Below are positions 16,702 through 24,663 of a stretch of 64,000 nucleotides of DNA, piece after piece (positions within the stretch are counted from its first letter, which is position 1; every line of letters starts with the position of its first letter). The position numbers and the translations under genes were made by a program. The notes under the pieces are model-generated. The model saw only the letters and a list, made by a program, of their open reading frames with translations. It was not told where the DNA came from and made no database searches. Where the stretch lies: NCBI GenBank assembly GCA_015058625.1, contig SVCA01000002.1, forward strand, positions 248,001 to 312,000, read 5' to 3'. The stretch is from Pseudoselenomonas ruminantium (GTDB lineage: Bacteria > Bacillota > Negativicutes > Selenomonadales > Selenomonadaceae).

Positions 16702-16732
16702 TTTTGACTCCACCTTTCCAGATAAGACAAAA

Positions 16733-16760
16733 GCAGGAGACGCCGCCGGGCATCTCCTGC
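16733..16760 (-). terminator. Expression-platform terminator of the TPP riboswitch
   Basis: GCAGGAGA and TCTCCTGC pair around a CG-rich loop. On the reverse strand TTTTGTC follows. It lies between the aptamer and the thiW start. Confidence 0.75.
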
Positions 16761-16773
16761 AATGAATCTCTCA

Positions 16774-16862
16774 GTATGACTTCCTACGGCGGCATTACCC
16801 GCATCAGGTAAAGGGTCGAAGTTGGATTACTTCCTCTCAGCCTGCTGACACAAGCTCCCCTG
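16774..16862 (-). promoter_or_regulatory. TPP riboswitch (THI element)
   Basis: The reverse strand shows all conserved blocks in order: CAGGGGAGC, GCTGAGAGG, GACCCTTTACCTGATGCGGG, TAATGCCGCCGTAGGAAGTCA. It should bind thiamine pyrophosphate and terminate transcription before thiW. Confidence 0.96.
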
Positions 16863-16872
16863 TTTGTAAAAA

Positions 16873-16894
16873 AAGAGCCGCACTTGCGACTCTT
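16873..16894 (-). terminator. Terminator downstream of tRNA-Gln
   Basis: On the reverse strand AAGAGTCGC-AAGT-GCGGCTCTT is followed by a T run. It separates the tRNA from the TPP riboswitch. Confidence 0.75.
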
Positions 16895-16905
16895 GATTGT
16901 TTAAT

Positions 16906-16981
16906 TGGCAGGGGTAGCTGGACTCGAACCAACGCATGCGGGATTCAGAGACCCGTGCCTTACCAACTTGGCGATACCCCT
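16906..16981 (-). tRNA. tRNA-Gln (anticodon CTG)
   Basis: The 76-nt reverse-strand tRNA has acceptor AGGGGTA/TACCCCT, a D-arm GCCAAGTTGGTAAGGC, an anticodon loop CTCTGAA (CTG between U33 and A37), a GGTTCGAGTCC T-arm and an encoded CCA. The last anticodon-stem pair is a T-T mismatch. The body matches bacterial glutamine tRNAs. Confidence 0.92.
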
Positions 16982-17051
16982 GTGTGACGTCTGTCAACAG
17001 AAATAAATTATACGGATGTTTTACCAGCTTGTCAACACTTTTTTGAAAAAA

Positions 17052-18455
17052 TTATTTCAGGTTGGCAGTTTGGGGAATGTGGCGGTATTTGCTGCGCTGT
17101 ATGCGGCGCTCCTGATAGCGTTCCAAAAAACTCTGCCGCTGCTCGTAGAGCAGGAAGAAAGAAAGCAGGACAGCGGCAAGGTCTGCTGCGGGAACGGCCA
17201 GCCATACGCCGTTGAAACCGATAAGGTTTGGCAAGAGCAGCAGGAAAATGACAATTCCTGCCAGATTTCGGGCAAAGGAGGCAATCGCCGAGGTCTTGCC
17301 GTCGGATATGGCGGTGAAGAATCCGGAGGTAAAGAGGTTAAAGCCCGAGAGCAGGAAGCTGAAGCCAAAGAGCAGGAAGCCGTTCACCGTAATGCTGTAG
17401 GCAGAACCGCCGTCCGGCAGGAACAGGTGAATAAGCGGTTCGGCAAGCACGCGGGAACCGATGAACGCCGTAAGGGAGAACAGTGCAATGCCCAGAAGCG
17501 CCAACTTCATCAGTCGCAGCAGTTCGCGGTAATTTTTGGCCCCAAACTGATAGGAGAAGATAGGGGCAATGCCGTTACTGAATCCAACGAGCACGGAGGT
17601 TAAAAGCATTTCGGCATAGAGAATGACGGAAATTGCGGCTACGCCGTCTTCGCCTGCCCAGGCAAAGGTAATCACGTTAAAGAGAAACGTGGTCACGCCG
17701 ATGGAAAGTTCCGTAACGAGTTCCGAGGAGCCATTGTACATGGCCTGTCCCAAGGCCCGCCATTCCATAATGGGAGTCATGAAGTGAATGAGGCGGCTGC
17801 GGCAGGCAAAATAATGCAGGCCGATAAGGGCGGCGGCGGTTTCGCCAAGTCCGGTGCCTAACGCTGCACCGGCAATGCCCAGTCCCATTTTCGCCATAAA
17901 GAGGTAGTCAAGGACAGCATTTAAGATTCCCGATACCAGCGAAACAAGAAAGCCCTGAATGGGACGGCCGTCCGCGATAAAGAAGGCGTTAAAAATCAGC
18001 ATCAGGGCGGCTGCCGGGAAAAAGGGCAGCAGGGTGACGATATAGTTTACACATTCGTCATAGAGCGCAGGGCTGGCACCTAAGAAGGCGAGCAGCGGTT
18101 CCATAAAGAGCCAGAGCATAAAGGCCAGAAAGGCGCTCAGCAGCACGCCGCTGATGGTAATCAGGGTGAATCGTCTATTGGCAAGCTCGCGATTGTCCTC
18201 GCCCAAGGTTTTGGCAACCAGTGCCGAACCGCCGGAGGCGAGCATAATGGCCAGCCCCAATACGAGATTGAACGCCGGATAGACGATGTTGGATGCGGCC
18301 AGTGCGTCACTGCCGACGTAGCGCCCGATAAAAATGCCATCGGTTACGGTGTAGAGTGAAATCACAATCATCATTCCGATGGACGGGGTCGCAAACATCA
18401 ACAGTGACCACATACTGTGATGATAGGATAGGGGATTATGTGTGTTCTTAATCAT
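17052..18455 (-). CDS. MATE-family multidrug/cation efflux protein
   Basis: The 467-residue protein has twelve predicted helices in two MatE halves. FATPSIGMMIVISLYTVTDGIFIGRYVG and SGGSALVAKTLGE are N-terminal hallmarks, and the second half repeats the pattern near 240-400. It would export cationic compounds with Na+ or H+ antiport. AAAGGA precedes the start. It diverges from a MerR regulator across about 100 bp containing a MerR-like inverted repeat, so drug-induced control is likely (inference). Confidence 0.92.
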   Translation of the reverse strand: MIKNTHNPLSYHHSMWSLLMFATPSIGMMIVISLYTVTDGIFIGRYVGSDALAASNIVYPAFNLVLGLAIMLASGGSALVAKTLGEDNRELANRRFTLITISGVLLSAFLAFMLWLFMEPLLAFLGASPALYDECVNYIVTLLPFFPAAALMLIFNAFFIADGRPIQGFLVSLVSGILNAVLDYLFMAKMGLGIAGAALGTGLGETAAALIGLHYFACRSRLIHFMTPIMEWRALGQAMYNGSSELVTELSIGVTTFLFNVITFAWAGEDGVAAISVILYAEMLLTSVLVGFSNGIAPIFSYQFGAKNYRELLRLMKLALLGIALFSLTAFIGSRVLAEPLIHLFLPDGGSAYSITVNGFLLFGFSFLLSGFNLFTSGFFTAISDGKTSAIASFARNLAGIVIFLLLLPNLIGFNGVWLAVPAADLAAVLLSFFLLYEQRQSFLERYQERRIQRSKYRHIPQTANLK

Positions 18456-18504
18456 AAATAAAATCCTTTCTTTTCAACATAATTTCTTGAAGACTCGATT
18501 TTTA

Positions 18505-18540
18505 TACTGTATATTAAGCATAAAGGATACAGTAACTGTA
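18505..18540. promoter_or_regulatory. MerR-type operator between the MATE and merR genes
   Basis: TACTGTAT (18505-18512) and ATACAGTA (18527-18534) form a perfect 8-bp inverted repeat. A second palindrome, TACAGTAACTGTA (18528-18540), overlaps it. It is centred in the divergent intergenic region, as for MerR-family dimers. Confidence 0.55.
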
Positions 18541-18559
18541 ATGTCAAGGGGGATTTTTT

Positions 18560-19411
18560 ATGGCACGTCACATGACCTTCCACGTGGGAGAGTTCGCTCA
18601 GATGACCGGCGTGAACAAGCGCACCCTGCATTATTATGACAGTGAGGGCATCTTCAGTCCGGACAGTGTGGAGTCCAATGGCTATCGGGCGTATTCTTCC
18701 CGTCAGTTCTATCCCTTCTATATGATTCGGATGTTTCGGGATATGGGCCTTGACCTTTCGGAAATCAAGGAGTATATGCAGGGGCGCACCCCGGAAAAGT
18801 TCGCGCAGCTTCTATCCGAGCAGGAGGCGTGGCTCAATCAGGAAATGGCCAAGCTCAGGCGCATGAAACAGATTGTGGCCAATCAGCGGCATATTTTGGC
18901 CAAGGCGCGGGAAGTGAAACTCGATGAAGTCGAGGAGCAGGAATTTGCTGACAGCAGGCTCGTGGTTTCAGAGAATTTGCGCCAGCTTTGCCTGCGGGAA
19001 GATTGGGAAGCTGTGGAGCGTCAGTTTGCCACCCACCTGCGGGATGTGATGGAAGGAGAAGTATTGACCGGCTATACCTTCGGTGTTATGGTGTCACCGG
19101 AGGATTTTATGCGGCCAGGCCATGAGCAGATGGTCAGTTACTATTATGTGCTGACGGATAAACCATGGCGTCAGCTGTCGAAAAATTACCGCCGCCTGCG
19201 CAAGGGCGGAACTTATCTGGTGACTTACTTTGCCGGGGATTATATGAATACGGCAGCTTCTTATGCGCGGCTTCGTAAGTATATGAAAGAACACGCCTGG
19301 GAGCATGCGGGCTTTGCTTACGAGGAAAGCCTGATTGAAGATATGAGCACGGCGAATGCGCAGGAATTCATCACGCGCATTGCGGTGCCGGTTATTGAGC
19401 GAGGACGGTAA
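18560..19411 (+). CDS. MerR-family transcriptional regulator
   Basis: This 283-residue protein has the MerR winged helix at the N-terminus (FHVGEFAQMTGVNKRTLHYYDSEGIFSPD, then NGYRAYSSRQFYPFYMIRMFRDMG). A dimerisation coiled coil follows at about 80-120, and a C-terminal effector domain of about 150 residues. The tail resembles GyrI-like drug-binding domains in size, but I cannot confirm this. It is divergent from the MATE pump and is the obvious candidate to sense its substrates. AAGGGGG precedes the ATG. Confidence 0.9.
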   Translation: MARHMTFHVGEFAQMTGVNKRTLHYYDSEGIFSPDSVESNGYRAYSSRQFYPFYMIRMFRDMGLDLSEIKEYMQGRTPEKFAQLLSEQEAWLNQEMAKLRRMKQIVANQRHILAKAREVKLDEVEEQEFADSRLVVSENLRQLCLREDWEAVERQFATHLRDVMEGEVLTGYTFGVMVSPEDFMRPGHEQMVSYYYVLTDKPWRQLSKNYRRLRKGGTYLVTYFAGDYMNTAASYARLRKYMKEHAWEHAGFAYEESLIEDMSTANAQEFITRIAVPVIERGR

Positions 19412-19532
19412 TTTTCATTTATTTTTGTCGGGGAAAATGATATAATGGTAGCAAGTATTGACAATTTAGCGGGAATTTTTCAGCAAACTCTAAGAATGGG
19501 ATGCTAATATGGATCCAAGGGAGGAATCAGCG

Positions 19533-20228
19533 ATGGGAGAATTTACGTTTACCGTTGAGAAGCAGTGCCCGGTTTGTGGCGAATCTACCCGGGTAGTGAA
19601 GACAAAATCCAAAATTACTGTGGAACGCACAGATGAGGACTTTTGTGTTCATTACAAAGATTTCAACCCGTATCTGTATAAAATATGGTTCTGTGAAAAA
19701 TGCGGCTATGCAGCGGATGAAAAGACTTTTCTGGCTCCCATGCCTGCGGTTCACAAGAAAAAAATCAAGGAATTCCTCGATAACCGCAAGCTGGGGATGC
19801 AGTTTGTGGAAGAGCGCGGCGTTCCCGATGCGGTGGCCGCTTACAAGCTGGCTATTTTCTATGCGGAAATGACGGACCAGCCGCTGGCTAAGCGGGCAGG
19901 TATGTATCTGGGACTGGGCTGGATTTACCGTTACTCCAGCGAACAGGACAAAGAAATGGAAATGCTGCAGAAGGCGGCAGAACTCTACGACCAGTCCATT
20001 ATGACGGAGCGCTATCCGCAGAATGGGATGAGCGATGATACGGCGGTTTATCTGGTCGGGGCTATTTACTACCGCATGCATGAGCTTGAGAAAGCCACCC
20101 AGTATCTGTCCCGCCTGATTGGTGACCAGAGTCTGCGTGACCGCGATATTCAGCTCTACAAGAGAGCCCGCGACTTGTGGCAGAGCGTTCGTGAGGAACA
20201 GGGCGAAAATAAGGAGGAAAACAAGTGA
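19533..20228 (+). CDS. DUF2225 zinc-ribbon / TPR-like protein
   Basis: The 231-residue protein starts at ATG 19533 behind GGGAGGAA. The N-terminus holds two CxxC pairs (QCPVCGES and WFCEKCGYAAD) that should bind zinc. The rest is a helical repeat region with TPR-like spacing: KRAGMYLGLGWIYRYSSEQDKEMEMLQKAAELYDQS, then AIYYRMHELEKATQYLSRLI. This is the DUF2225 family (PF09986), of unknown function. Its stop overlaps the next gene's GTG, so the two are coupled. No export signal is seen. Confidence 0.85.
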   Translation: MGEFTFTVEKQCPVCGESTRVVKTKSKITVERTDEDFCVHYKDFNPYLYKIWFCEKCGYAADEKTFLAPMPAVHKKKIKEFLDNRKLGMQFVEERGVPDAVAAYKLAIFYAEMTDQPLAKRAGMYLGLGWIYRYSSEQDKEMEMLQKAAELYDQSIMTERYPQNGMSDDTAVYLVGAIYYRMHELEKATQYLSRLIGDQSLRDRDIQLYKRARDLWQSVREEQGENKEENK

Positions 20229-20911
20229 TTGATTTGCCAGCAAATTGGCAGGAGCAGTTACAGAACATCGACTGGGGCAAAGTGCAGGAGAAAGTCGCTG
20301 ACTATGGCCCGGCGTTGAAGGTCATTAAAGATACATGGGATAAAGAAACCCTGGCCGAAATCAGCCAGGGTAATCTCTTTGTGTCGGACAAAATGCTCAA
20401 TGAAGTTATTGCCAAGAATATCAAAGAAGACAGTCCCGCCAAATCCGTAGTGCTTGAATCCAAGGCAAACGGACGGCTGAATGTTACCGTGGATACGGCT
20501 AAGATTGGCAAGGTGGAACTTTCCGGTGAAGTGAAGGAATTTGTCCATGATGGGGACAAATCCTATATGGTCTATCGGGTGCGGGAGCGCAATATTCCCA
20601 ATCACGGATTGATGTCCTGGGTATTTTCCCGGATATCGCTGGCCATGGCGCAGCGTATGGTGGGCAAATTGGAGATTTCCGAGGATTTGCCGGTCGAGAT
20701 TAAGCATAATTCCGTGCGGATTGATTACAGCAAGGTACTGGCAGAGTCGGACTTTGGCAAGACCATGTTCCATGGTCACCGCCTGCTCGACATGATTGAG
20801 ATTGAGAAGGCTACGCCCAAAGAGGGCGGCATTATGTTCCAGACCAAACTCAATGTACCGGATGATGTGAAAGATGATTTGAAGGCACTTTTGCCGCAGA
20901 AGAATAAATGA
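20225..20911 (+). CDS. Conserved-looking protein of unknown function
   Basis: The 228-residue protein starts at a GTG that overlaps the DUF2225 stop (GTGA). I do not recognise a domain. It is soluble, with mixed alpha and beta character, an amphipathic N-terminus (NWQEQLQNIDWGKVQEKVADYG), a beta-rich middle (LNVTVDTAKIGKVELSGEVKEF) and a Met-rich amphipathic stretch (GLMSWVFSRISLAMAQRMVG) that could contact membrane. The beta-rich middle hints at a lipid-binding fold, but that is only a guess. It is translationally linked to DUF2225 and followed by DUF4127. Confidence 0.65.
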   Translation: MIDLPANWQEQLQNIDWGKVQEKVADYGPALKVIKDTWDKETLAEISQGNLFVSDKMLNEVIAKNIKEDSPAKSVVLESKANGRLNVTVDTAKIGKVELSGEVKEFVHDGDKSYMVYRVRERNIPNHGLMSWVFSRISLAMAQRMVGKLEISEDLPVEIKHNSVRIDYSKVLAESDFGKTMFHGHRLLDMIEIEKATPKEGGIMFQTKLNVPDDVKDDLKALLPQKNK

Positions 20912-20945
20912 CGGCAGCGGAACCTGCTGTGAAGGGAGCGATTTT

Positions 20946-22574
20946 TTGTCCAGTTGGTATAAGCGGGGGACTGCATTTTTAGCCCTGCTGCTGGCTATGG
21001 TGATATTTATGCCTGCCGGTTTGGCCCGGCATAAGGAGGCAAAGCCAGATAAGATTCTGTTTATTCCCCATGACAATCGGCCTATTTCGGACAAGCAGAC
21101 CGCAGAGGTCGTGCAAAAGCTGGGCTATGATGTGGTTGTACCGCCGGATGACCTGCTGGGAAACCGGGAGAATTTGGGTAATCCGGATGCGCTTTGGACA
21201 TGGATACATGCCAATGCCAAGGATGCCAAGGCGGCGGTGATTTCTTCGGACTCGCTGGTATATGGCAGTTTGGTGGGCTCCCGCAAGCACAATTACAGCA
21301 GGGGCGAAGTGGTCGAGCGGGTATCCCGCTTCCGCAATTTCCGCAAGGAAAATCCAAGGCTGCCGCTCTACGTCTTTGGTTCCATCATGCGTACGCCCCG
21401 CAGTGGTGAGGCTTCGGGCCATGAGGAACCCAAGTATTACCGCAGCTATGGCGGTGATATCTTCCGTTATACGGTGCTCAGCGACAAGGAAGAAGTGGAG
21501 GGCCTGAGCCGCCGCGAGACGAAGGAAAAGGCCTTTTTGCAGGAACTTATCCCCAAAAAGGATTTGGCAGACTGGCTGGGACGAAGAGGCAAGAATTATG
21601 CGGTCAATGAGGAGCTCATCAAGCTCACCCGTGGCAATGTCTTTGACTATCTGGTGCTGGGCCGGGATGATAACGCGCCTTATTGCCAGACCCATATGGA
21701 GAGCCGCCATCTGTCGGAAGCCGGCAAGGATTTGGGCAAGGCACGCTTCCAGACCATGGCAGGCATTGACGAAATGGCCATGCTGCTGATGGCCAGAGCT
21801 GTAAATAACCTGCGCCGGGATGTGCCCTTTGTCTATACCCGCTACAACTGGGGCCGCGGTCCGAATACCGTGCCCGCTTATTCCGATGAAAAAATCAGCA
21901 TCTCCATTCAGGATGCCATCATCGCTGCCGGCGGCATGCCGGTTACCAGCCCTGCGCGGGCGGATTTGGTGCTGATGGTCAATACCAATCCCAATGGCAA
22001 GACTTACGAAGCCAATGCGCGCAGCAATGATGGTTCGGAGCGGGAGGGCACCAAATACTTTGCGGATTTGGTCAGCGAACACGTGGACAAGGGTTATCCG
22101 GTAGGCATTGCGGATATTGCCTATGCCAATGGCTCCGACAATGCGCTGATGGAACAGTTGAAAAAACGCAATCTGCTCTTTAAGATTCGTGCGTATTCCG
22201 GCTGGAACACGCCGACCAACAGCTCAGGTTTCGTCATCGGTGAGGGCATGCTGGTGCGCAACATGAAGAAAGATGATGTGGATGCCCTGCTGTTGACCCG
22301 CTATCTGGATGACTGGGGGTATCAGGCCAATGTGCGCAATATCATTGCCCGCCAGCTTACCTGGCTGCGGGGCGAAGGCGTGTACGGCAGTCTGGATGCC
22401 AAGCGCGAGGCTGTGTCCCTGCGCACGCAGACCATGATGAAACGCTTCGCGACGGAAAATCTGCCGCCGTTCCCCAGTCTGGAAGAAATCTATGTTTACT
22501 TCCCCTGGAACCGCTTGTTTGAAGCCGATGTTCAGCATCAGGTTTACAAGGAAATTCACTTCTTCAAAAAATAA
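20946..22574 (+). CDS. DUF4127 family exported protein
   Basis: The 542-residue protein starts at a TTG (20946) with AAGGGAG upstream. It has an N-terminal signal or anchor segment (about 8-27, ending LARH), then the DUF4127 hallmark ILFIPHDNRPISDKQT and LGYDVVVPPDDLLG. Further on are ISSDSLVYGSLVGSR, LGRDDNAPYCQTHMESRHL and DIAYANGSDNALMEQL. The acidic and histidine residues in these segments suggest a metal-dependent hydrolase-like fold, but no activity is established for the family. It probably acts outside the cytoplasm. It closes the three-gene operon. Confidence 0.85.
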   Translation: MSSWYKRGTAFLALLLAMVIFMPAGLARHKEAKPDKILFIPHDNRPISDKQTAEVVQKLGYDVVVPPDDLLGNRENLGNPDALWTWIHANAKDAKAAVISSDSLVYGSLVGSRKHNYSRGEVVERVSRFRNFRKENPRLPLYVFGSIMRTPRSGEASGHEEPKYYRSYGGDIFRYTVLSDKEEVEGLSRRETKEKAFLQELIPKKDLADWLGRRGKNYAVNEELIKLTRGNVFDYLVLGRDDNAPYCQTHMESRHLSEAGKDLGKARFQTMAGIDEMAMLLMARAVNNLRRDVPFVYTRYNWGRGPNTVPAYSDEKISISIQDAIIAAGGMPVTSPARADLVLMVNTNPNGKTYEANARSNDGSEREGTKYFADLVSEHVDKGYPVGIADIAYANGSDNALMEQLKKRNLLFKIRAYSGWNTPTNSSGFVIGEGMLVRNMKKDDVDALLLTRYLDDWGYQANVRNIIARQLTWLRGEGVYGSLDAKREAVSLRTQTMMKRFATENLPPFPSLEEIYVYFPWNRLFEADVQHQVYKEIHFFKK

Positions 22575-22586
22575 ATCGTTACCCGT

Positions 22587-22618
22587 TGGAGGCCGTTGCA
22601 CAAATGTGACGGTCTCCA
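22587..22618 (+). terminator. Terminator of the DUF4127 operon
   Basis: TGGAGGCCGT and ACGGTCTCCA pair with one mismatch, followed by TTTTTAC. Confidence 0.8.
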
Positions 22619-22718
22619 TTTTTACGCCTAAAAAAGGGGAAGTCGGAGAGAATAATGGCGCATTTCCTGTCGCTAAGAATAGACAATAATAAATTGACTG
22701 AAAAATGTAAATTTCCTC

Positions 22719-22746
22719 TTGCAATTATCGCTGAACGTGTTATTAT
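22719..22746 (+). promoter_or_regulatory. Promoter of the NDH-2 gene
   Basis: TTGCAA (22719-22724), a 16-bp spacer and TATTAT (22741-22746). A second TATAAT at 22805-22810, without a clear -35, lies closer to the start codon. Confidence 0.5.
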
Positions 22747-22762
22747 GTTATCCATGAGAGAA

Positions 22763-22780
22763 AAGTGCTTTTTTTCACAA
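22763..22780. promoter_or_regulatory. Possible Rex redox-repressor site
   Basis: The 18-bp AAGTGCTTTTTTTCACAA contains the GTG-N8-CAC core of Rex operators, and its right half TTCACAA is perfect. It lies about 10-27 bp downstream of the predicted start of transcription, a repressing position. Rex controls ndh in several Gram-positive bacteria. The left half matches only at GTG. Confidence 0.35.
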
Positions 22781-22835
22781 GTTAAAGTTAAATTTTTCAC
22801 GAATTATAATGAGCAGTGACTGGGAGGGCTTTTAT

Positions 22836-24095
22836 ATGGCAGATAAGAAACCGCGTATCGTTATAGTAGGCGCAGGCTTTGGCGGCGTCAAACTGGCAAA
22901 ACTGTTTGCGAAAGATGATGTGGATGTCACTTTGGTAGACCGTCATAACTATCACCTGTTTCAGCCACTGTTGTACCAGGTATCCACGGCTGTGCTGTCT
23001 ACGGACGAAATCGCTTATCCTATCCGTACTTTCTTCCGGAAGAACCCCAACGTGGAATTCTTCATGGCGAAAGCCCAGGGCGTTGACCAGTCCCGCAATG
23101 TACTCCTGACCAACCACGGGGAAATCGAGTACGATTATCTGGTGCTGGCTGCCGGTGCGACCACAAACTTCTTCGGCATGAAGGAAGTGGAGGAACACTC
23201 CTTCGGCATGAAATCCCTGCAGGAAGCACTGCATATCCGCAACCATGTGCTCCATATGTTCGAGCGCGCCAACAAGAGCAAGGACCCGGAAGAGCGCAAA
23301 AAGATGCTGAGCTTCGTCATCGTCGGCGGCGGCCCTACGGGGATTGAAGAAGCGGGCGCTATTTCCGAATTGGTGGGCATCCAAAAGAAAGAGTTCCATA
23401 ATCTTGACTTCAGTGAGGTATCGATTAAGCTTATCGAAGCTACGCCCAATGTGCTTCCCATGATGCCGCAGAACCTCCGCGACCATACGGTGAAAGTGCT
23501 CAGGGGCAAGGGTGTAGATGTCATGCTGGATACGCAGGTGGTCGGCTATGATGGGCATACCATCAAGCTCAAGAACGGTGAGGAAATTCCCACGAGCACG
23601 CTGATTTGGGCTGCCGGTGTTAAGGCGGTTCCCTTTATTGCAGATTGCGGCGGTGAAGTGGATAGAGCAGGCCGCGTAATCGTGGATGAAAACCTGCGCG
23701 TCAACGGCAGCAAGAATGTTTTCGCCATTGGCGACTGCGCTAATTTCTGCCATGGCACGGAACGTCCGCTGCCGACCGTGGCACCGGTGGCCACACAGGA
23801 AGCCAAGGTGGCTCACGAAAATATCTTGCGCCTGATTCGTGGAGAGGAAAATCTGCAGACCTTTGTTTACAAGGATTTGGGAGCTATGGCAACGATAGGC
23901 CGTGGTGAGGCGGTCGTGGCCAAGACCAGCATGAATCCGGAAATGACCGGTTTTATTGCCTGGTGTGCCTGGATGTTTGTGCATCTCATTCGTCTGGCAG
24001 GGACGCATACCAACATCACCGTGGCTATCAAATGGACGTGGAATTTGTTGTCCGGAACAAGATTGGGACGCATCATTACCAATATCAAAATCTGA
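22836..24095 (+). CDS. ndh: Type II NADH dehydrogenase (NDH-2)
   Basis: The 419-residue flavoprotein starts at ATG 22836 behind GGGAGG. The FAD-binding GAGFGGVKLAKLF is near residue 11, and the NAD-binding GGGPTGIEEAGAI lies mid-protein. FAIGDCANF binds FAD, and the C-terminal amphipathic region anchors the enzyme to the membrane. It oxidises NADH and reduces quinone without pumping protons. A possible Rex site lies upstream. Confidence 0.93.
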   Translation: MADKKPRIVIVGAGFGGVKLAKLFAKDDVDVTLVDRHNYHLFQPLLYQVSTAVLSTDEIAYPIRTFFRKNPNVEFFMAKAQGVDQSRNVLLTNHGEIEYDYLVLAAGATTNFFGMKEVEEHSFGMKSLQEALHIRNHVLHMFERANKSKDPEERKKMLSFVIVGGGPTGIEEAGAISELVGIQKKEFHNLDFSEVSIKLIEATPNVLPMMPQNLRDHTVKVLRGKGVDVMLDTQVVGYDGHTIKLKNGEEIPTSTLIWAAGVKAVPFIADCGGEVDRAGRVIVDENLRVNGSKNVFAIGDCANFCHGTERPLPTVAPVATQEAKVAHENILRLIRGEENLQTFVYKDLGAMATIGRGEAVVAKTSMNPEMTGFIAWCAWMFVHLIRLAGTHTNITVAIKWTWNLLSGTRLGRIITNIKI

Positions 24096-24103
24096 TTGTA
24101 AAC

Positions 24104-24132
24104 TTGTAACAACATATAGATTGCGGTAAAAT
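24104..24132 (+). promoter_or_regulatory. Candidate ridA promoter overlapping the ndh terminator
   Basis: TTGTAA (24104-24109), a 17-bp spacer and TAAAAT (24127-24132). Initiation near 24139 would fall inside the terminator stem, so the ridA transcript would carry only part of the hairpin and escape it. Confidence 0.45.
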
Positions 24133-24161
24133 GGATACGGTACGATTGGTACCGTATCCAT
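24131..24161 (+). terminator. ndh terminator
   Basis: ATGGATACGGTA and TACCGTATCCAT form a perfect 12-bp stem followed by TTTTTTC. It lies directly before the ridA ribosome-binding site. Confidence 0.85.
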
Positions 24162-24181
24162 TTTTTTCAGGAGGAATCATT

Positions 24182-24556
24182 ATGCAGATTATTCATACCG
24201 CTAATGCCCCCGCTGCTGTGGGGCCGTACAGTCAGGCTATCAAGGCAGGGAACACGTTGTATCTTTCCGGTCAGATAGCCATCAATCCCGCCGCGGGAAA
24301 GATTGTTGCGGCGACCATTGAGGAGCAGGCAGAACAGTGCTGCCAAAATATTGAAGCCGTGCTCAAGGAAGCCGGTACGGATATGAGCCGAGTGGTTAAG
24401 ACCACCTGTTTTTTGGCCGAAATTGCGGACTTCAAAGCATTTAATGATGTTTATGCCAGGCATTTCATCAGTAAACCTGCCCGCAGCTGTGTAGCGGTAA
24501 AAGATTTACCGGCAGGGGCTTTGTGTGAAATTGAGGCCATTGTAGTAACGGAATAG
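24182..24556 (+). CDS. ridA: RidA-family enamine/imine deaminase
   Basis: The 124-residue YjgF/RidA protein begins at ATG 24182 behind AGGAGG. Hallmarks are GPYSQAIKAGNTLYLSGQI, EQAEQCCQNIEAVLKEAG, and the C-terminal ARSCVAVKDLPAGALCEIEAI with the conserved Arg that binds the substrate carboxylate. It is a cytosolic trimer that hydrolyses reactive 2-aminoacrylate formed by PLP enzymes. Confidence 0.95.
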   Translation: MQIIHTANAPAAVGPYSQAIKAGNTLYLSGQIAINPAAGKIVAATIEEQAEQCCQNIEAVLKEAGTDMSRVVKTTCFLAEIADFKAFNDVYARHFISKPARSCVAVKDLPAGALCEIEAIVVTE

Positions 24557-24567
24557 TAGTCTGGCAT

Positions 24568-24617
24568 GGCGGTGGGAACAAGTCAAGGTTTTAGGTGTGA
24601 CCGGTACTTCCCACCGC
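24568..24617 (+). promoter_or_regulatory. Structured leader upstream of ktrB
   Basis: GGCGGTGGGAA (24568-24578) and TTCCCACCGCC (24607-24617) form a perfect 11-bp outer stem. GTCA (24582-24585) and TGAC (24598-24601) form an inner one. No T run follows, so it is not a simple terminator. It ends 46 bases before the ktrB start. Confidence 0.45.
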
Positions 24618-24663
24618 CTGTTGCAGTTATGGCTGGAATTTCGGTCAAAAGGGATGGGGAGAT

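Noticed and set aside
16906..16981. tRNA with an anticodon other than Gln
   Set aside because: The seven-base loop CTCTGAA fixes CTG at 34-36, and the body matches glutamine tRNAs.
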